Source: Corynebacterium pseudodiphtheriticum DSM 44287
GTDB lineage: Bacteria; Actinomycetota; Actinomycetes; Mycobacteriales; Mycobacteriaceae
Length of the DNA: 64,000 nt
Reading direction: 5' to 3'
Assembly: GCF_000688415.1 (NCBI RefSeq)
Contig: NZ_JIAH01000010.1
Coordinates: 1-64,000, forward strand
Below are positions 44,940 through 53,239 of the stretch, piece by piece (position 1 is the first letter of the stretch; every line of letters begins with the position of its first letter). The notes under the pieces were generated by a model. It searched no databases and was not told the origin of the DNA. It saw only the letters and a list, made by a program, of their open reading frames with translations. The translations under genes were made by a program, and so were the position numbers.

Positions 44940-46661
44940 ATGAACTCACTGTACTTAGTTGTCATCGGCCTCGCGATGATCATCGGTGGATACCTCATCT
45001 ATGCAAAATTCCTCGGGAAGAAAATCTTCCAACTTTCCGATCGCTATAAAACCCCCGCACATGCCATGAACGACGGCGTGGACTACGTGCCAACGAACAA
45101 ATTCGTGCTGTGGGGCCACCACTTCACCTCCGTCGCTGGCGCTGCCCCCATTGTCGGCCCGGCCGTGGCGATCATTTGGGGGTGGCTACCGGCATTCTTC
45201 TGGGTCACCCTGGGCACGATTTTCATAGCAGGCATGCACGATATGGGCATTTTGTGGGCTTCCCAGCGCCACCGCGGCCAATCCATCGGCACGCTGTCCG
45301 GCCGTTATATCGGCAAACGCGGGCGCAACCTGTTCCTCGTCGTCATCTTCCTGCTGTTGCTGATGGTCGTGGCCGCCTTCGCCGTGGTGATCTCCAACCT
45401 GCTCATCGCAAACCCCTCTGCAGTGATCCCAACCTGGGGCGCCATCGTCGTCGCCCTGCTCATCGGCCAAGCCGTCTACCGCATGCAATGGAACCTGCCG
45501 GTGGTATCCATCCTCGGTGTCATCGCGCTCTACGCGCTGGTGCTGCTCGGTGAGCGCTTCCCTATCGCGCTCCCAGAAACCGTCTGGGGCATCCCAGCCA
45601 ACGGCGTGTGGATCATCCTGTTGTTCATCTACGCCGCCATCGCCTCACTGCTGCCGGTGTGGATCTTGCTACAACCACGCGACTACATCAACGGCCTGCA
45701 ACTGTTTATCGCCCTGGGTATTCTCTACGGCTCCATGCTGCTCTCCGCACCGTCCATCGTCGCACCGCAGCTGAACAGCAACGTGCCGGAAGGCACCCCA
45801 TCGATGTGGCCACTGCTGTTTGTGACCATCGCCTGTGGCGCCATTTCCGGATTCCACGGCATGGTCTCCTCCGGCACCTCGTCCAAGCAGCTGGAAAAAG
45901 AAACCGATTCCCGCTTCGTGGGCTACTTCGGAGCCGCCGGCGAAGGCCTGTTGGCGTTGGGCACCATCATCGCAGTTTCTGCTGGTTTCCAGAGCCTGGC
46001 TGAATGGGAAGAAATCTACAACGCGTTCAACGAAGGCGGCATCAGCGCTTTCGTCGACGGCGGCACCAACATCGTTAACGCTGGCTTAGGCATCCCGGTA
46101 GGCATCTCCACGACGATCTTGGCGACGATGGCCGTGCTGTTTGCCGCAACCACCATGGACACCGGCGTGCGCCTGCAGCGCCTGGTGGTGCAGGAAATCG
46201 CTGAGGTTGCGGGCATTCGCCTGAAAGCGTTCTCCGCGACGATCATTGCCGTGGGCATCGCACTAGTCCTGACCTTCTCCGCAGGTGCCGACGGCTCCGG
46301 CGGAATGACACTGTGGCCGCTGTTCGGCACCACCAACCAGATCATGGCGGCGTTGTCGCTGTCGATCATCGCCATCATCCTGGCGCACCTTCGCCGCCCG
46401 TCCTGGCTGGTGGTTGTGCCGGCTATCTTCGTCATGGTCGCTTCCCTGTGGGCTGCTATCTCGCAACTGGGCACATTCATTTCCGATGGCAACTGGCTGC
46501 TCGTGTTGATCGACGTCGTCATCCTGGTATGCGCAATCTGGGTGGTCATCGAAGCCACCGCCGCCTACCGGCGCGCGCAAAACACCCCGAAGGTGGTCTG
46601 GACCGACGAAGACACCGATGCTCCACTACCTCAAGTGCAAGCCATCAAACGCGGGAAATAA
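44940..46661 (+). CDS. cstA: CstA-family pyruvate/peptide transporter
   Basis: This 573-residue membrane protein has about 15 hydrophobic segments. It matches the carbon starvation CstA family at YAKFLGKKIFQL, the FVLWGHHFTSVAGAAPIVGPA signature near residue 60-80 and FHGMVSSGTSSKQL. In E. coli the related CstA and BtsT import pyruvate, and C. glutamicum CstA is linked to pyruvate use. A GGAGACT site precedes the ATG. It is the first gene of a cluster with a small CC-ending protein and an ArsA-like ATPase. Confidence 0.92.
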   Translation: MNSLYLVVIGLAMIIGGYLIYAKFLGKKIFQLSDRYKTPAHAMNDGVDYVPTNKFVLWGHHFTSVAGAAPIVGPAVAIIWGWLPAFFWVTLGTIFIAGMHDMGILWASQRHRGQSIGTLSGRYIGKRGRNLFLVVIFLLLLMVVAAFAVVISNLLIANPSAVIPTWGAIVVALLIGQAVYRMQWNLPVVSILGVIALYALVLLGERFPIALPETVWGIPANGVWIILLFIYAAIASLLPVWILLQPRDYINGLQLFIALGILYGSMLLSAPSIVAPQLNSNVPEGTPSMWPLLFVTIACGAISGFHGMVSSGTSSKQLEKETDSRFVGYFGAAGEGLLALGTIIAVSAGFQSLAEWEEIYNAFNEGGISAFVDGGTNIVNAGLGIPVGISTTILATMAVLFAATTMDTGVRLQRLVVQEIAEVAGIRLKAFSATIIAVGIALVLTFSAGADGSGGMTLWPLFGTTNQIMAALSLSIIAIILAHLRRPSWLVVVPAIFVMVASLWAAISQLGTFISDGNWLLVLIDVVILVCAIWVVIEATAAYRRAQNTPKVVWTDEDTDAPLPQVQAIKRGK

Positions 46662-46683
46662 CACGGGCCGGAAGCTACGCGTC

Positions 46684-46947
46684 ATGTCTATCGTCGACAA
46701 GCTAAAAGCCTTCGGGCAGGGATTAAACGAATATTATTCCGCGCCGTACCGGGCCACGTTTGCGCGCGCACGGCAGGAAGAAGATGACCTGTTCCAGCTG
46801 CTGGTGATGTCCGAAGCCCTGGGCATTCCCAACCCGGCCAGCTTTTATACGCTGGAATTATTGCCCATCATCTACGAAGATTTCCATGCCTGGCACCGCC
46901 GGATGGGGATGCTGCGCTCGCCTTTGGAGGAGATCCAGTGTTGTTAG
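46684..46947 (+). CDS. Cory-CC-star protein (small protein ending in Cys-Cys)
   Basis: This 87-residue protein starts at ATG 46684 and ends EEIQCC, the two Cys being the last codons before the stop, as in the actinobacterial family called cory-CC-star. It is rich in aromatic and charged residues (LNEYYSAPYRATFARARQEEDDLFQ, FYTLELLPIIYEDFHAWHRRM) and has no clear membrane helix. It lies 22 bases after cstA. Its end overlaps the TTG start of the ATPase (TGTTGTTAG). E. coli CstA and BtsT are paired with the small proteins YbdD and YjiX, which to my knowledge also end in CC; similar partnership is inferred. Confidence 0.82.
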   Translation: MSIVDKLKAFGQGLNEYYSAPYRATFARARQEEDDLFQLLVMSEALGIPNPASFYTLELLPIIYEDFHAWHRRMGMLRSPLEEIQCC

Positions 46948-47936
46948 AGCAAATCAAAGCGCTTGCTGACGACAGCCCGGCGGACGCTAACCCAGATGCG
47001 CCCCTGATCGTGTTTTTCGGCGGCAAAGGTGGCGTCGGCAAGTCCACGATTGCTTCCGCAGTAGCCCTCGGGTTGGCAGAAGATGGCTATTCCGTGCAAT
47101 TGGTCTCCACCGACCCAGCGCACAACCTGGGGCATATGTGGGAGCAAGCCGTCGGCGCGCGCGGTGTAACTGCACAAGCAAGTGCAAACCTGCACCTGCT
47201 GGAACTGGATCCAACAGCCACCACCAAAGCGCACATCGCGCAGGTGGAAGCCACCATGCGACGGATGATGCCAGAGCGCCTACACGGCGAAGTGGCCAAA
47301 CACTTGGACCTGGCGCGTAATTCGCCGGGCACGCACGAAGCCGCAATGGTGGAGGCGATCGCGCAGGTAGTGGAAGATTCCGACCATGATTTCCTGATTT
47401 TCGATACCGCACCGTCTGGGCACACTTCACGGCTATTAGCGGTGCCGGAATTGATGAACGCCTGGACACAGGGGCTGATGAACCGGCGGGAGAAATCAGA
47501 ACGGTTTTCGGAGCTGATCCGTGGGATGGACCCAAAACACACTGCCACCGACGCAGTGGACCGCCGCAACCAGGAGCTGCGCTCCATCTTGCACAAACGC
47601 CAGCAAAGGTTTGCCCGTCTGCGGGATTCTCTGCAGCAACAATCAGTGTTTTATTTGGTGCTCACAGCAGAGAAGGTGCCGGTTTTGGAAACCGCGGAAC
47701 TGTATGCAGAGCTGGCGAAAACTGGGATTCGCGTTGGTGGCGCGGTGGTAAACCGGCGCTCACCGGCGGATCAAGGCGAATTTTTGGCGAACCGACGTCG
47801 CCTGGAAGATGCCGCACTAGACGATCTGCACCGCCGGTTGCCGCAGGTGAGTGTGACGGAAGTGCCACTGCTAGATTCAGAGGTCGGTACCCCGGCTGCC
47901 TTGGCAGAAATTGCTGCGCACCTGGGACGCAGCTAG
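46938..47936 (+). CDS. ArsA/Get3-related P-loop ATPase
   Basis: This 332-residue ATPase of the deviant Walker A class has FFGGKGGVGKST near 29-40, switch I STDPAHNLG and switch II FDTAPSGHTSRLL, all characteristic of ArsA/Get3. It has no Cys residues, so it lacks both the arsenite site of ArsA and the zinc CxxC of eukaryotic Get3. It starts at a TTG with a GGAG site inside the end of the CC-star gene, so the two are translationally coupled. The role is probably membrane-protein chaperone or assembly factor for the cluster; this is inference. No ars genes are adjacent. Confidence 0.85.
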   Translation: MLLEQIKALADDSPADANPDAPLIVFFGGKGGVGKSTIASAVALGLAEDGYSVQLVSTDPAHNLGHMWEQAVGARGVTAQASANLHLLELDPTATTKAHIAQVEATMRRMMPERLHGEVAKHLDLARNSPGTHEAAMVEAIAQVVEDSDHDFLIFDTAPSGHTSRLLAVPELMNAWTQGLMNRREKSERFSELIRGMDPKHTATDAVDRRNQELRSILHKRQQRFARLRDSLQQQSVFYLVLTAEKVPVLETAELYAELAKTGIRVGGAVVNRRSPADQGEFLANRRRLEDAALDDLHRRLPQVSVTEVPLLDSEVGTPAALAEIAAHLGRS

Positions 47937-47940
47937 TTGG

Positions 47941-48900
47941 CTAATTATCCCCATCCAAGTTACGGAAGCCAATCCCGACAGGCACGCCAACGTTGTCGAT
48001 CAGCCGCACCCCACCAAAAGTTGCTGCCACCAGCAAGCGCGCATCGCCTTCCTGTGGTGCCGGGCCAAAATCGCGGGCACGCAGTTCCAGATAATCCGGC
48101 TGCACCCCAGCGGCATCCAACACATCCTGCGCGGTTTCGAGCACGACTTGTGCTCCCCGTTCCGCCACATGCGCCCCGGCAGTCAGCGCCGCCGATAGCG
48201 CCACAGCTTTTTCTCTGTGCTCCACAGGAATTTCGGTATTACGCAAGCTCATCGCCAAGCCGTCCGGCATGCGCACCGTCGGCACACCCTGCACTTTTAC
48301 TGCCAGGTGCAGGTCAGTTATTGCCTGCTGCAGACGCAACAAAAATTCATAATCTTTTTCCCCCGCAATGATGCTGTCTGGGGCTACGGCATGCAGCAAG
48401 CTCAAATGCACAGTCAAGGCCTCGGCCAATGCGGCGCTATCTTCGAGCCCTTCCGGCGGAGTGATCTGTGTGCGCAGCCCCTGCGGCCAAAGACTATTTT
48501 TTTCACCAGGCTCCCGGGTGTACGGGACGACGGCGTCAACGCCAGCTTCGCGCAAAACATCCATGAGCTCAGGGTTCAGCTGCTGGGATGGCGCTCCTTG
48601 GTTTGTTGCGTGCGCCTGCGCGTCGGGGGCAGCGTCAACAGCACCAGTGGTCGTTTCAACAGCACCAGGGGCAACGTCAACCGTCTCGGCAGTGTCGCCA
48701 GCGGCACCATGAGGCAGCTCAACTGCCGCCACCACAACACCCAGTTGCTGCGCGGTACGCAACAACATCCGGTGTCCCGCGTGAATGTCTTGGCCCAACA
48801 CCACCAGGTGGAGAGATTTCCCAGTTTTCTGCATGACACGCGAAAACCTCGCGATATCCGCGAGGTGAAAGTGCGTAGCTTGCCCGAAAGCAAAACTCAT
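47941..48900 (-). CDS. panC: Pantothenate synthetase PanC, divergent
   Basis: PanC joins pantoate and beta-alanine to make pantothenate. The 319-residue protein keeps IHAGH (second half of the usual HxGH region, near 39-43), APDSIIAGEKDYEFLLRLQQAI and MPDGLAMSLRNTEIPVEHRE, which bind ATP and pantoate. It departs from the family in the N-terminal PTMGALHEGH segment (here VVLGQDIHAGH) and by an Ala/Thr/Val-rich insertion of about 45 residues near 68-110. It is convergent with the ArsA-like gene, four bases apart, and lies downstream of the fol cluster as in mycobacteria. Confidence 0.82.
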   Translation of the reverse strand: MSFAFGQATHFHLADIARFSRVMQKTGKSLHLVVLGQDIHAGHRMLLRTAQQLGVVVAAVELPHGAAGDTAETVDVAPGAVETTTGAVDAAPDAQAHATNQGAPSQQLNPELMDVLREAGVDAVVPYTREPGEKNSLWPQGLRTQITPPEGLEDSAALAEALTVHLSLLHAVAPDSIIAGEKDYEFLLRLQQAITDLHLAVKVQGVPTVRMPDGLAMSLRNTEIPVEHREKAVALSAALTAGAHVAERGAQVVLETAQDVLDAAGVQPDYLELRARDFGPAPQEGDARLLVAATFGGVRLIDNVGVPVGIGFRNLDGDN

Positions 48901-48998
48901 AACTGATCTACCTGTCGTTTGTTCCTTGCCGAGATTAATTTTTCGCCAAGGCTAGTTCTTACCCGGCCTCTTCTTGCCCAGGCTATTTCTTATCCGGC

Positions 48999-50261
48999 CT
49001 ATTTCGTAGAGCGCTTGAGCAATTCAGCCACAGAAATACCTCCGGTGTTTTCGTCCCGGCGGCGACGGCGCGTGCGCGATTCGTCATCGTTGCGCTGCTC
49101 GTTAGCCGCCACCTGGGGCTGCTGTGGTGCGGCGTGTGAACCGGCGCCTTGTTTGTTGGAATCGTCCCGCACAGTGGTAGTTCGCGCGGTGTTAGTCAAT
49201 GCAGTGGTAGTACGCGCGCTAGTAGCCGCGGACTGCTCCCGCTCGGATTTCGCTGCCGACGTTCTCTGACTGGTGCTCTGACTTGCGCTCTCCTTGCGTT
49301 CTTCCCCGACCGAATCCCAGCGCACCGCGTGGAAGCGAGAGGTATCGAAAACCGGATCTGAGGTACGCGCAGCGTCGTGCTGCTTGGCTGCACTGCGCTT
49401 CGGCTCCGCCGCTACACTCGCAGCTTTCCCTGCACTTGCTTGCGGCTTCGCAGCTGGCTTGTGTTTTTCTGTCTGCTGGTCCGCCGGATTATGTGCCGGT
49501 TTAGATGCTTGCTTCGCAGTCTTCTGGCGGGCCTGCTGCTGGCGTTTTTCCTGCTCCCGCTCACTAATCAGAGCAGACAACGGGTTCGGCTGCGGCTGGC
49601 TCGGCTGGCTCCCCAGCTTTCCGGCAATAGCGTCCTGGCTCGGAACACCAGAACCAGATGCGAAGCCAACCCCACCGTTGTATTGGCCACCAGGCTGCTG
49701 GTAGGAAAACGCAGAACTAGCAAACTCAGAACCAGCAAATTCAGAGCCAGCCCGGTCAGTCTGCTGTTCCAACTCCCGGATCCGGCGCGCCTCTGCCTGC
49801 AGTGCAGCGGGCTCATAACCGAACTCGCGCTCCTGCAGCTCTTCCAGGTGCGTGCGAATCACCGTCAGCTCGGCGCGGATAGACGCCCACATTTCCTCAA
49901 AACGCTCAGCATCAACCCCGGTGCTGCCGTCGGCACGCGTTTGCTGCGCCGGAAGACCAGAAACTGCGCCTTCTGCCGATTCCTGCTGTTGGCGCATAAA
50001 GCGCTCATGATCTGCCACGCGCTGCTCAGCAGATTGCGCCTGCCGACGGTAACGCGTAACCAGGAAAAACCCAATGACTGCAGACCACAACGACGCCAAC
50101 AGCGCCAGACGCAGCGCCACCTCGGAATTCGACAGCAGCATAACGACGGTCGCGATGACCGCCAGCACAATCAGCACGATCACGCCCGCTTGGCCACGAT
50201 CAACCTGACTAGGTCCACTATGAGCGGTGTTCGACGAGTTCTCCTGCTCCATGGGGTTCAC
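48999..50261 (-). CDS. Membrane protein with long low-complexity region (Rv3604c-like)
   Basis: This 420-residue protein has two hydrophobic segments at 25-66 (GVIVLIVLAVIATVVMLLS, then LALLASLWSAVIGFFLV). A helical RYRRQAQSAEQRVADHERF region follows, then about 300 residues rich in Gln, Ala, Ser and Lys with no recognised domain, ending RRRRDENTGGISVAELLKRS. Its position after folK and the small membrane gene matches Rv3604c of M. tuberculosis. Function is unknown. The ATG at 50252 is an alternative start. Confidence 0.7.
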   Translation of the reverse strand: MNPMEQENSSNTAHSGPSQVDRGQAGVIVLIVLAVIATVVMLLSNSEVALRLALLASLWSAVIGFFLVTRYRRQAQSAEQRVADHERFMRQQQESAEGAVSGLPAQQTRADGSTGVDAERFEEMWASIRAELTVIRTHLEELQEREFGYEPAALQAEARRIRELEQQTDRAGSEFAGSEFASSAFSYQQPGGQYNGGVGFASGSGVPSQDAIAGKLGSQPSQPQPNPLSALISEREQEKRQQQARQKTAKQASKPAHNPADQQTEKHKPAAKPQASAGKAASVAAEPKRSAAKQHDAARTSDPVFDTSRFHAVRWDSVGEERKESASQSTSQRTSAAKSEREQSAATSARTTTALTNTARTTTVRDDSNKQGAGSHAAPQQPQVAANEQRNDDESRTRRRRRDENTGGISVAELLKRSTK

Positions 50262-50266
50262 TTTAG

Positions 50267-50728
50267 CTAAAAACTTGCTTTCGGTGGCATCGGGGTTTGG
50301 CAGGCACGCTCCAGATAGGCCCCGGCTGCAGCTAACGCCAGACCGCCCAAGGCCGCGGCAACCACCACCGGTAAATCCTCACTTGCGGCGAGCAATTCCC
50401 CAGATTTTGGGATCACATAACTCGCAATTCCGGCATAGCCCCCACCCAGAATCGCGCCGGTCCAGGCCGAAGCCTGCCCGAAAACTAAGTAACGCGCGGC
50501 AGTGAGCGGATCAAGTTGGCTGCGGTCCAGGCCAATGCCGTGGTCGTCCCGGGATTTCGACACCCGACGGCCCAGCATCACGCACACCAAAACCATCGCC
50601 CACAACGACACCGCAACTAACAGTGGCACCGCGGGCAGGCGACCATACAGTTGCCAGGCGACAATCGCGGTACAGGCAGCCGCGAATCCCCCGCTCGCTA
50701 CTAGCCATGGAATCGAGGTGGTTTTCAT
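50267..50728 (-). CDS. DUF3180-type membrane protein (Rv3605c-like)
   Basis: This 153-residue protein has four hydrophobic segments, the pattern of the DUF3180/Rv3605c family that follows folK in actinobacteria. Visible stretches are IPWLVASGGFAAACTAIVAW, VPLLVAVSLWAMVLVCVML and, after the conserved-looking LDPLTAARYLVFGQASAWTG, a Gly/Ala-rich helix. ATG 50728 is chosen because it lies 7 bases after the folK stop. A start at 50785 would overlap folK. Function is unknown. Confidence 0.78.
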   Translation of the reverse strand: MKTTSIPWLVASGGFAAACTAIVAWQLYGRLPAVPLLVAVSLWAMVLVCVMLGRRVSKSRDDHGIGLDRSQLDPLTAARYLVFGQASAWTGAILGGGYAGIASYVIPKSGELLAASEDLPVVVAAALGGLALAAAGAYLERACQTPMPPKASF

Positions 50729-50735
50729 AGCCCGA

Positions 50736-51260
50736 TCACCGGAATGCCTCGCCACGGGTAATGCCGGCTTTGTCTTCGTCGGCAAGCTGCTCCACCAGTT
50801 CCGCTACCCGACGACCTCCCAGCACAGCGTCCGGATCAATCTCGAGCCAGGGTTGCAGCACAAAGGCACGCTGATGAGCGTACGGGTGCGGCAAGCGCAA
50901 TTCCTCGGTATCGCTGGTGATGTGCGTGGTTTCTGTGGCAGCCGACGCAGCACCTTCCCACGCGGCAATAATATCGACGTCCAGGGTGCGCGGCCCCCAC
51001 TTTTGCACCCGCACTCGACCGCCCGCATTTTCCAATTTCTGGCCGCAGTGCAATAACTCCAGCGGCGTTTGGTCGACCTGGACCAACAAAATGGCATTCA
51101 GGAAATCCGGCTGGTCTGTTACTCCCCAAGCCGGGGTGCGATAAATCGACGAGGCCGCGAGTAACTGCCCTTGCTCAGCGAAGTCACGGTAGACAGAATC
51201 CAACAGCTCGCGAGAATCCGCCATGTTGGAACCAATAGATAATACTGCGGTAATGCTCAT
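50736..51260 (-). CDS. folK: 2-amino-4-hydroxy-6-hydroxymethyldihydropteridine pyrophosphokinase
   Basis: FolK transfers pyrophosphate from ATP to the pterin before FolP acts in folate synthesis. The 174-residue protein has the typical start SITAVLSIGSNMADSRELL, the substrate Trp in TPAWGVTDQPDFLNA and the Mg-binding motif WGPRTLDVDII. Its start overlaps the folB stop by four bases (ATGA), so the two are coupled. Confidence 0.93.
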   Translation of the reverse strand: MSITAVLSIGSNMADSRELLDSVYRDFAEQGQLLAASSIYRTPAWGVTDQPDFLNAILLVQVDQTPLELLHCGQKLENAGGRVRVQKWGPRTLDVDIIAAWEGAASAATETTHITSDTEELRLPHPYAHQRAFVLQPWLEIDPDAVLGGRRVAELVEQLADEDKAGITRGEAFR

Positions 51261-51607
51261 CGGCGCTTCCTTGCTACTACGGCAACATCCCGGAACGGCA
51301 GCGGAATCGGGGCATCCGGCTTGTGCACGGTAACCTCGATGGCTGCGAGCTGTTCATAATCAGCTAATGCCTGGTTCGCGATGCGATAAGCAACTGTTTC
51401 GATCAAGTCTTCCGGCTCCCCGGTAACAATATCGTGTGCCAGCTGCGCCAAGTCTGCGTAATTGACGGTATCGTCCAGCTGCGTGGCCTGGGAAAAATCC
51501 AACCAGCACGTCAAATCCACAAAAAAAGTTTGCCCGTGCCGACGCTCTTCTTCCAGCACGCCGTGGTAGCCGTAGCATTCCACGCCTTTCAGTTCGATCC
51601 GGTCCAT
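51257..51607 (-). CDS. folB: Dihydroneopterin aldolase
   Basis: This enzyme converts dihydroneopterin to the hydroxymethyl pterin used by FolK. The 116-residue protein shows the family pattern ELKGVECYGYHGVLEEERRHGQ at the start (Tyr and catalytic Glu region), LDDTVNYADLAQ, LIETVAYRIANQAL and EVTVHKPDAPIP. It stands between folP and folK in the cluster. The gap to folP (87 bases) holds short TTTTACTTTT-like repeats. Confidence 0.93.
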   Translation of the reverse strand: MDRIELKGVECYGYHGVLEEERRHGQTFFVDLTCWLDFSQATQLDDTVNYADLAQLAHDIVTGEPEDLIETVAYRIANQALADYEQLAAIEVTVHKPDAPIPLPFRDVAVVARKRR

Positions 51608-51694
51608 CCCAGTGCTACCTTCCCGTTTTGCTGCTCGCTGGTCGTTTACTTTTCTGGCGGTTTTACTTTTCGGTGTTTTGCTCTTTGGCGGTTT

Positions 51695-52633
51695 TTACTT
51701 TTGGCAGTTCTGCTTATCTAGGTTTTTCTGGCCACCAGTCTGCCAGGCATAGGCCACGTCGACGGAATCCCGCGATACCGCAACCTCGTGCACACGCACA
51801 GCCCATGCCCCGGCCTGCGCCGAAAGTGCAGTCACAGCGGCTGTGGCTGGATCCGCCAGCTGCGGACCAGATTCCAGCCCGCGCGCCCCACGAATAGCAG
51901 CGAGGAAGCGCTTACGCGAAGCCCCCACCAGAATGGGGAACCGCCCGTCGGTAAAACTGCGCAGCGAGTGCAGCAGCGCCCAGTTGTCTTCGGCGGATTT
52001 CGCGAACCCCAACCCTGGGTCCAGCGCAATATTGTGCTCCGCTACCCCGGCTTCCAGGGCATTGTCGACAAGCTGATCCAGGCTCGAGTGCACGTCCGCG
52101 ACCACGTCACCGTCGTGCTCGCCACTGGCATCACCAAATTGCAGTGTTTGCCAATGCATCAGGCACACCGGCAACCCAGATTCCGCCATAACGCGGTACA
52201 TGTGCGGGTCCGCCATGCCACCGGAAACATCGTTGATCATGGATACGCCTGCCTCCACGGCCGCTTCTGCGGTGACTGCGCGCATGGTATCGATCGAGGT
52301 CACAATACCCGCGGCAGCCAGTTCCCGAATCACCGGGGTAATGCGTTGTCTTTCTTGCTCCGGATCTACCCGCGTGGCCCCTGGGCGCGTGGATTCTCCC
52401 CCCACATCAATAATGTCAGCGCCCTGGTGAATCAGCCGGTGAGCATGTTCGACGGCGCGGTCGACAGTGTTGTACTGCCCGCCATCAGAAAAGGAATCAT
52501 CAGTGACATTCACAATGCCCATGATTTGGCAGCGAGCCCGGCGACCAACTTCTTGATTATTCGGCAGCACCAACGCCGGCGGGCGGATCGGCGAAGGCTG
52601 GGCCAGATGTTGCGGGGTCTCCGGGGTATTCAT
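51695..52633 (-). CDS. folP: Dihydropteroate synthase
   Basis: FolP condenses the pterin pyrophosphate with p-aminobenzoate, the sulfonamide target. The 312-residue protein has GIVNVTDDSFSDGGQY near 40, HQGADIIDVGGESTRPGA, INDVSGG and GASRKRFLA. In the last motif SRKRF carries the Lys/Arg pair for the substrates. The N terminus has about 30 extra residues before the barrel starts. The gene is 9 bases downstream of folE. Confidence 0.93.
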   Translation of the reverse strand: MNTPETPQHLAQPSPIRPPALVLPNNQEVGRRARCQIMGIVNVTDDSFSDGGQYNTVDRAVEHAHRLIHQGADIIDVGGESTRPGATRVDPEQERQRITPVIRELAAAGIVTSIDTMRAVTAEAAVEAGVSMINDVSGGMADPHMYRVMAESGLPVCLMHWQTLQFGDASGEHDGDVVADVHSSLDQLVDNALEAGVAEHNIALDPGLGFAKSAEDNWALLHSLRSFTDGRFPILVGASRKRFLAAIRGARGLESGPQLADPATAAVTALSAQAGAWAVRVHEVAVSRDSVDVAYAWQTGGQKNLDKQNCQK

Positions 52634-52642
52634 ATTCGCCGT

Positions 52643-53239
52643 TTAACTCCTAATAAGACTCATCACTTCTGCGCGCGACGATGCGTTCACACGGAAGCCG
52701 CCGCGTACCGCCGAAGTTGTGGTCACTGCACCGGGCTTACGAATCCCGCGCATCGCCATGCAGAGGTGTTCACATTCAATGACGACAATGACAGATTGCG
52801 CCTGCAGTTTTTCCATCAACGCATCAGCGATTTGGCTGGTCAAGCGTTCTTGTACCTGCGGGCGCTTCGCATATAAATCCGCCAGGCGCGCAAGCTTGGA
52901 CAAGCCGGTGACATCACCGTTACGCCCAGGGATATAGCCAATGTGCACGGTGCCGAAAAACGGCACAAGATGGTGTTCGCAGGTGGAATAGATCGGAATA
53001 TCGCGCACCAACACTAGTTCTTGGTGATCCTCCGAGAACGTCCGTTCCAACACAGAAGTTGGGTCTTCGTGCAGGCCAGCGAAGGATTCCTTATAAGCGC
53101 GGGCGACACGAGCCGGAGTATCGCGCAAGCCTTCGCGGTCGGGATCTTCACCAACTGCAATTAACAACTCGCGCACGGCGGCTTCTGCGCGTTCTTGATC
53201 AAAATTGCCGGAGGCGCCGGTGGTTTCAGCGTTAGTCAT
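52643..53239 (-). CDS. folE: GTP cyclohydrolase I
   Basis: FolE opens GTP to dihydroneopterin triphosphate, the first step of folate synthesis. The 198-residue protein has the zinc-binding [19 protein letters not shown] (near 83-101) and the second zinc Cys in [17 protein letters not shown]. It overlaps the ftsH stop by eight bases, so expression of folE probably depends on ftsH transcription. Confidence 0.94.
   Translation of the reverse strand: MTNAETTGASGNFDQERAEAAVRELLIAVGEDPDREGLRDTPARVARAYKESFAGLHEDPTSVLERTFSEDHQELVLVRDIPIYSTCEHHLVPFFGTVHIGYIPGRNGDVTGLSKLARLADLYAKRPQVQERLTSQIADALMEKLQAQSVIVVIECEHLCMAMRGIRKPGAVTTTSAVRGGFRVNASSRAEVMSLIRS

Noticed and set aside
46938..47936. ArsA-like gene as an arsenite pump ATPase
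   Set aside because: The protein has no Cys for arsenite binding, is only 332 residues with a single ATPase domain, and no arsB/arsD gene is adjacent.
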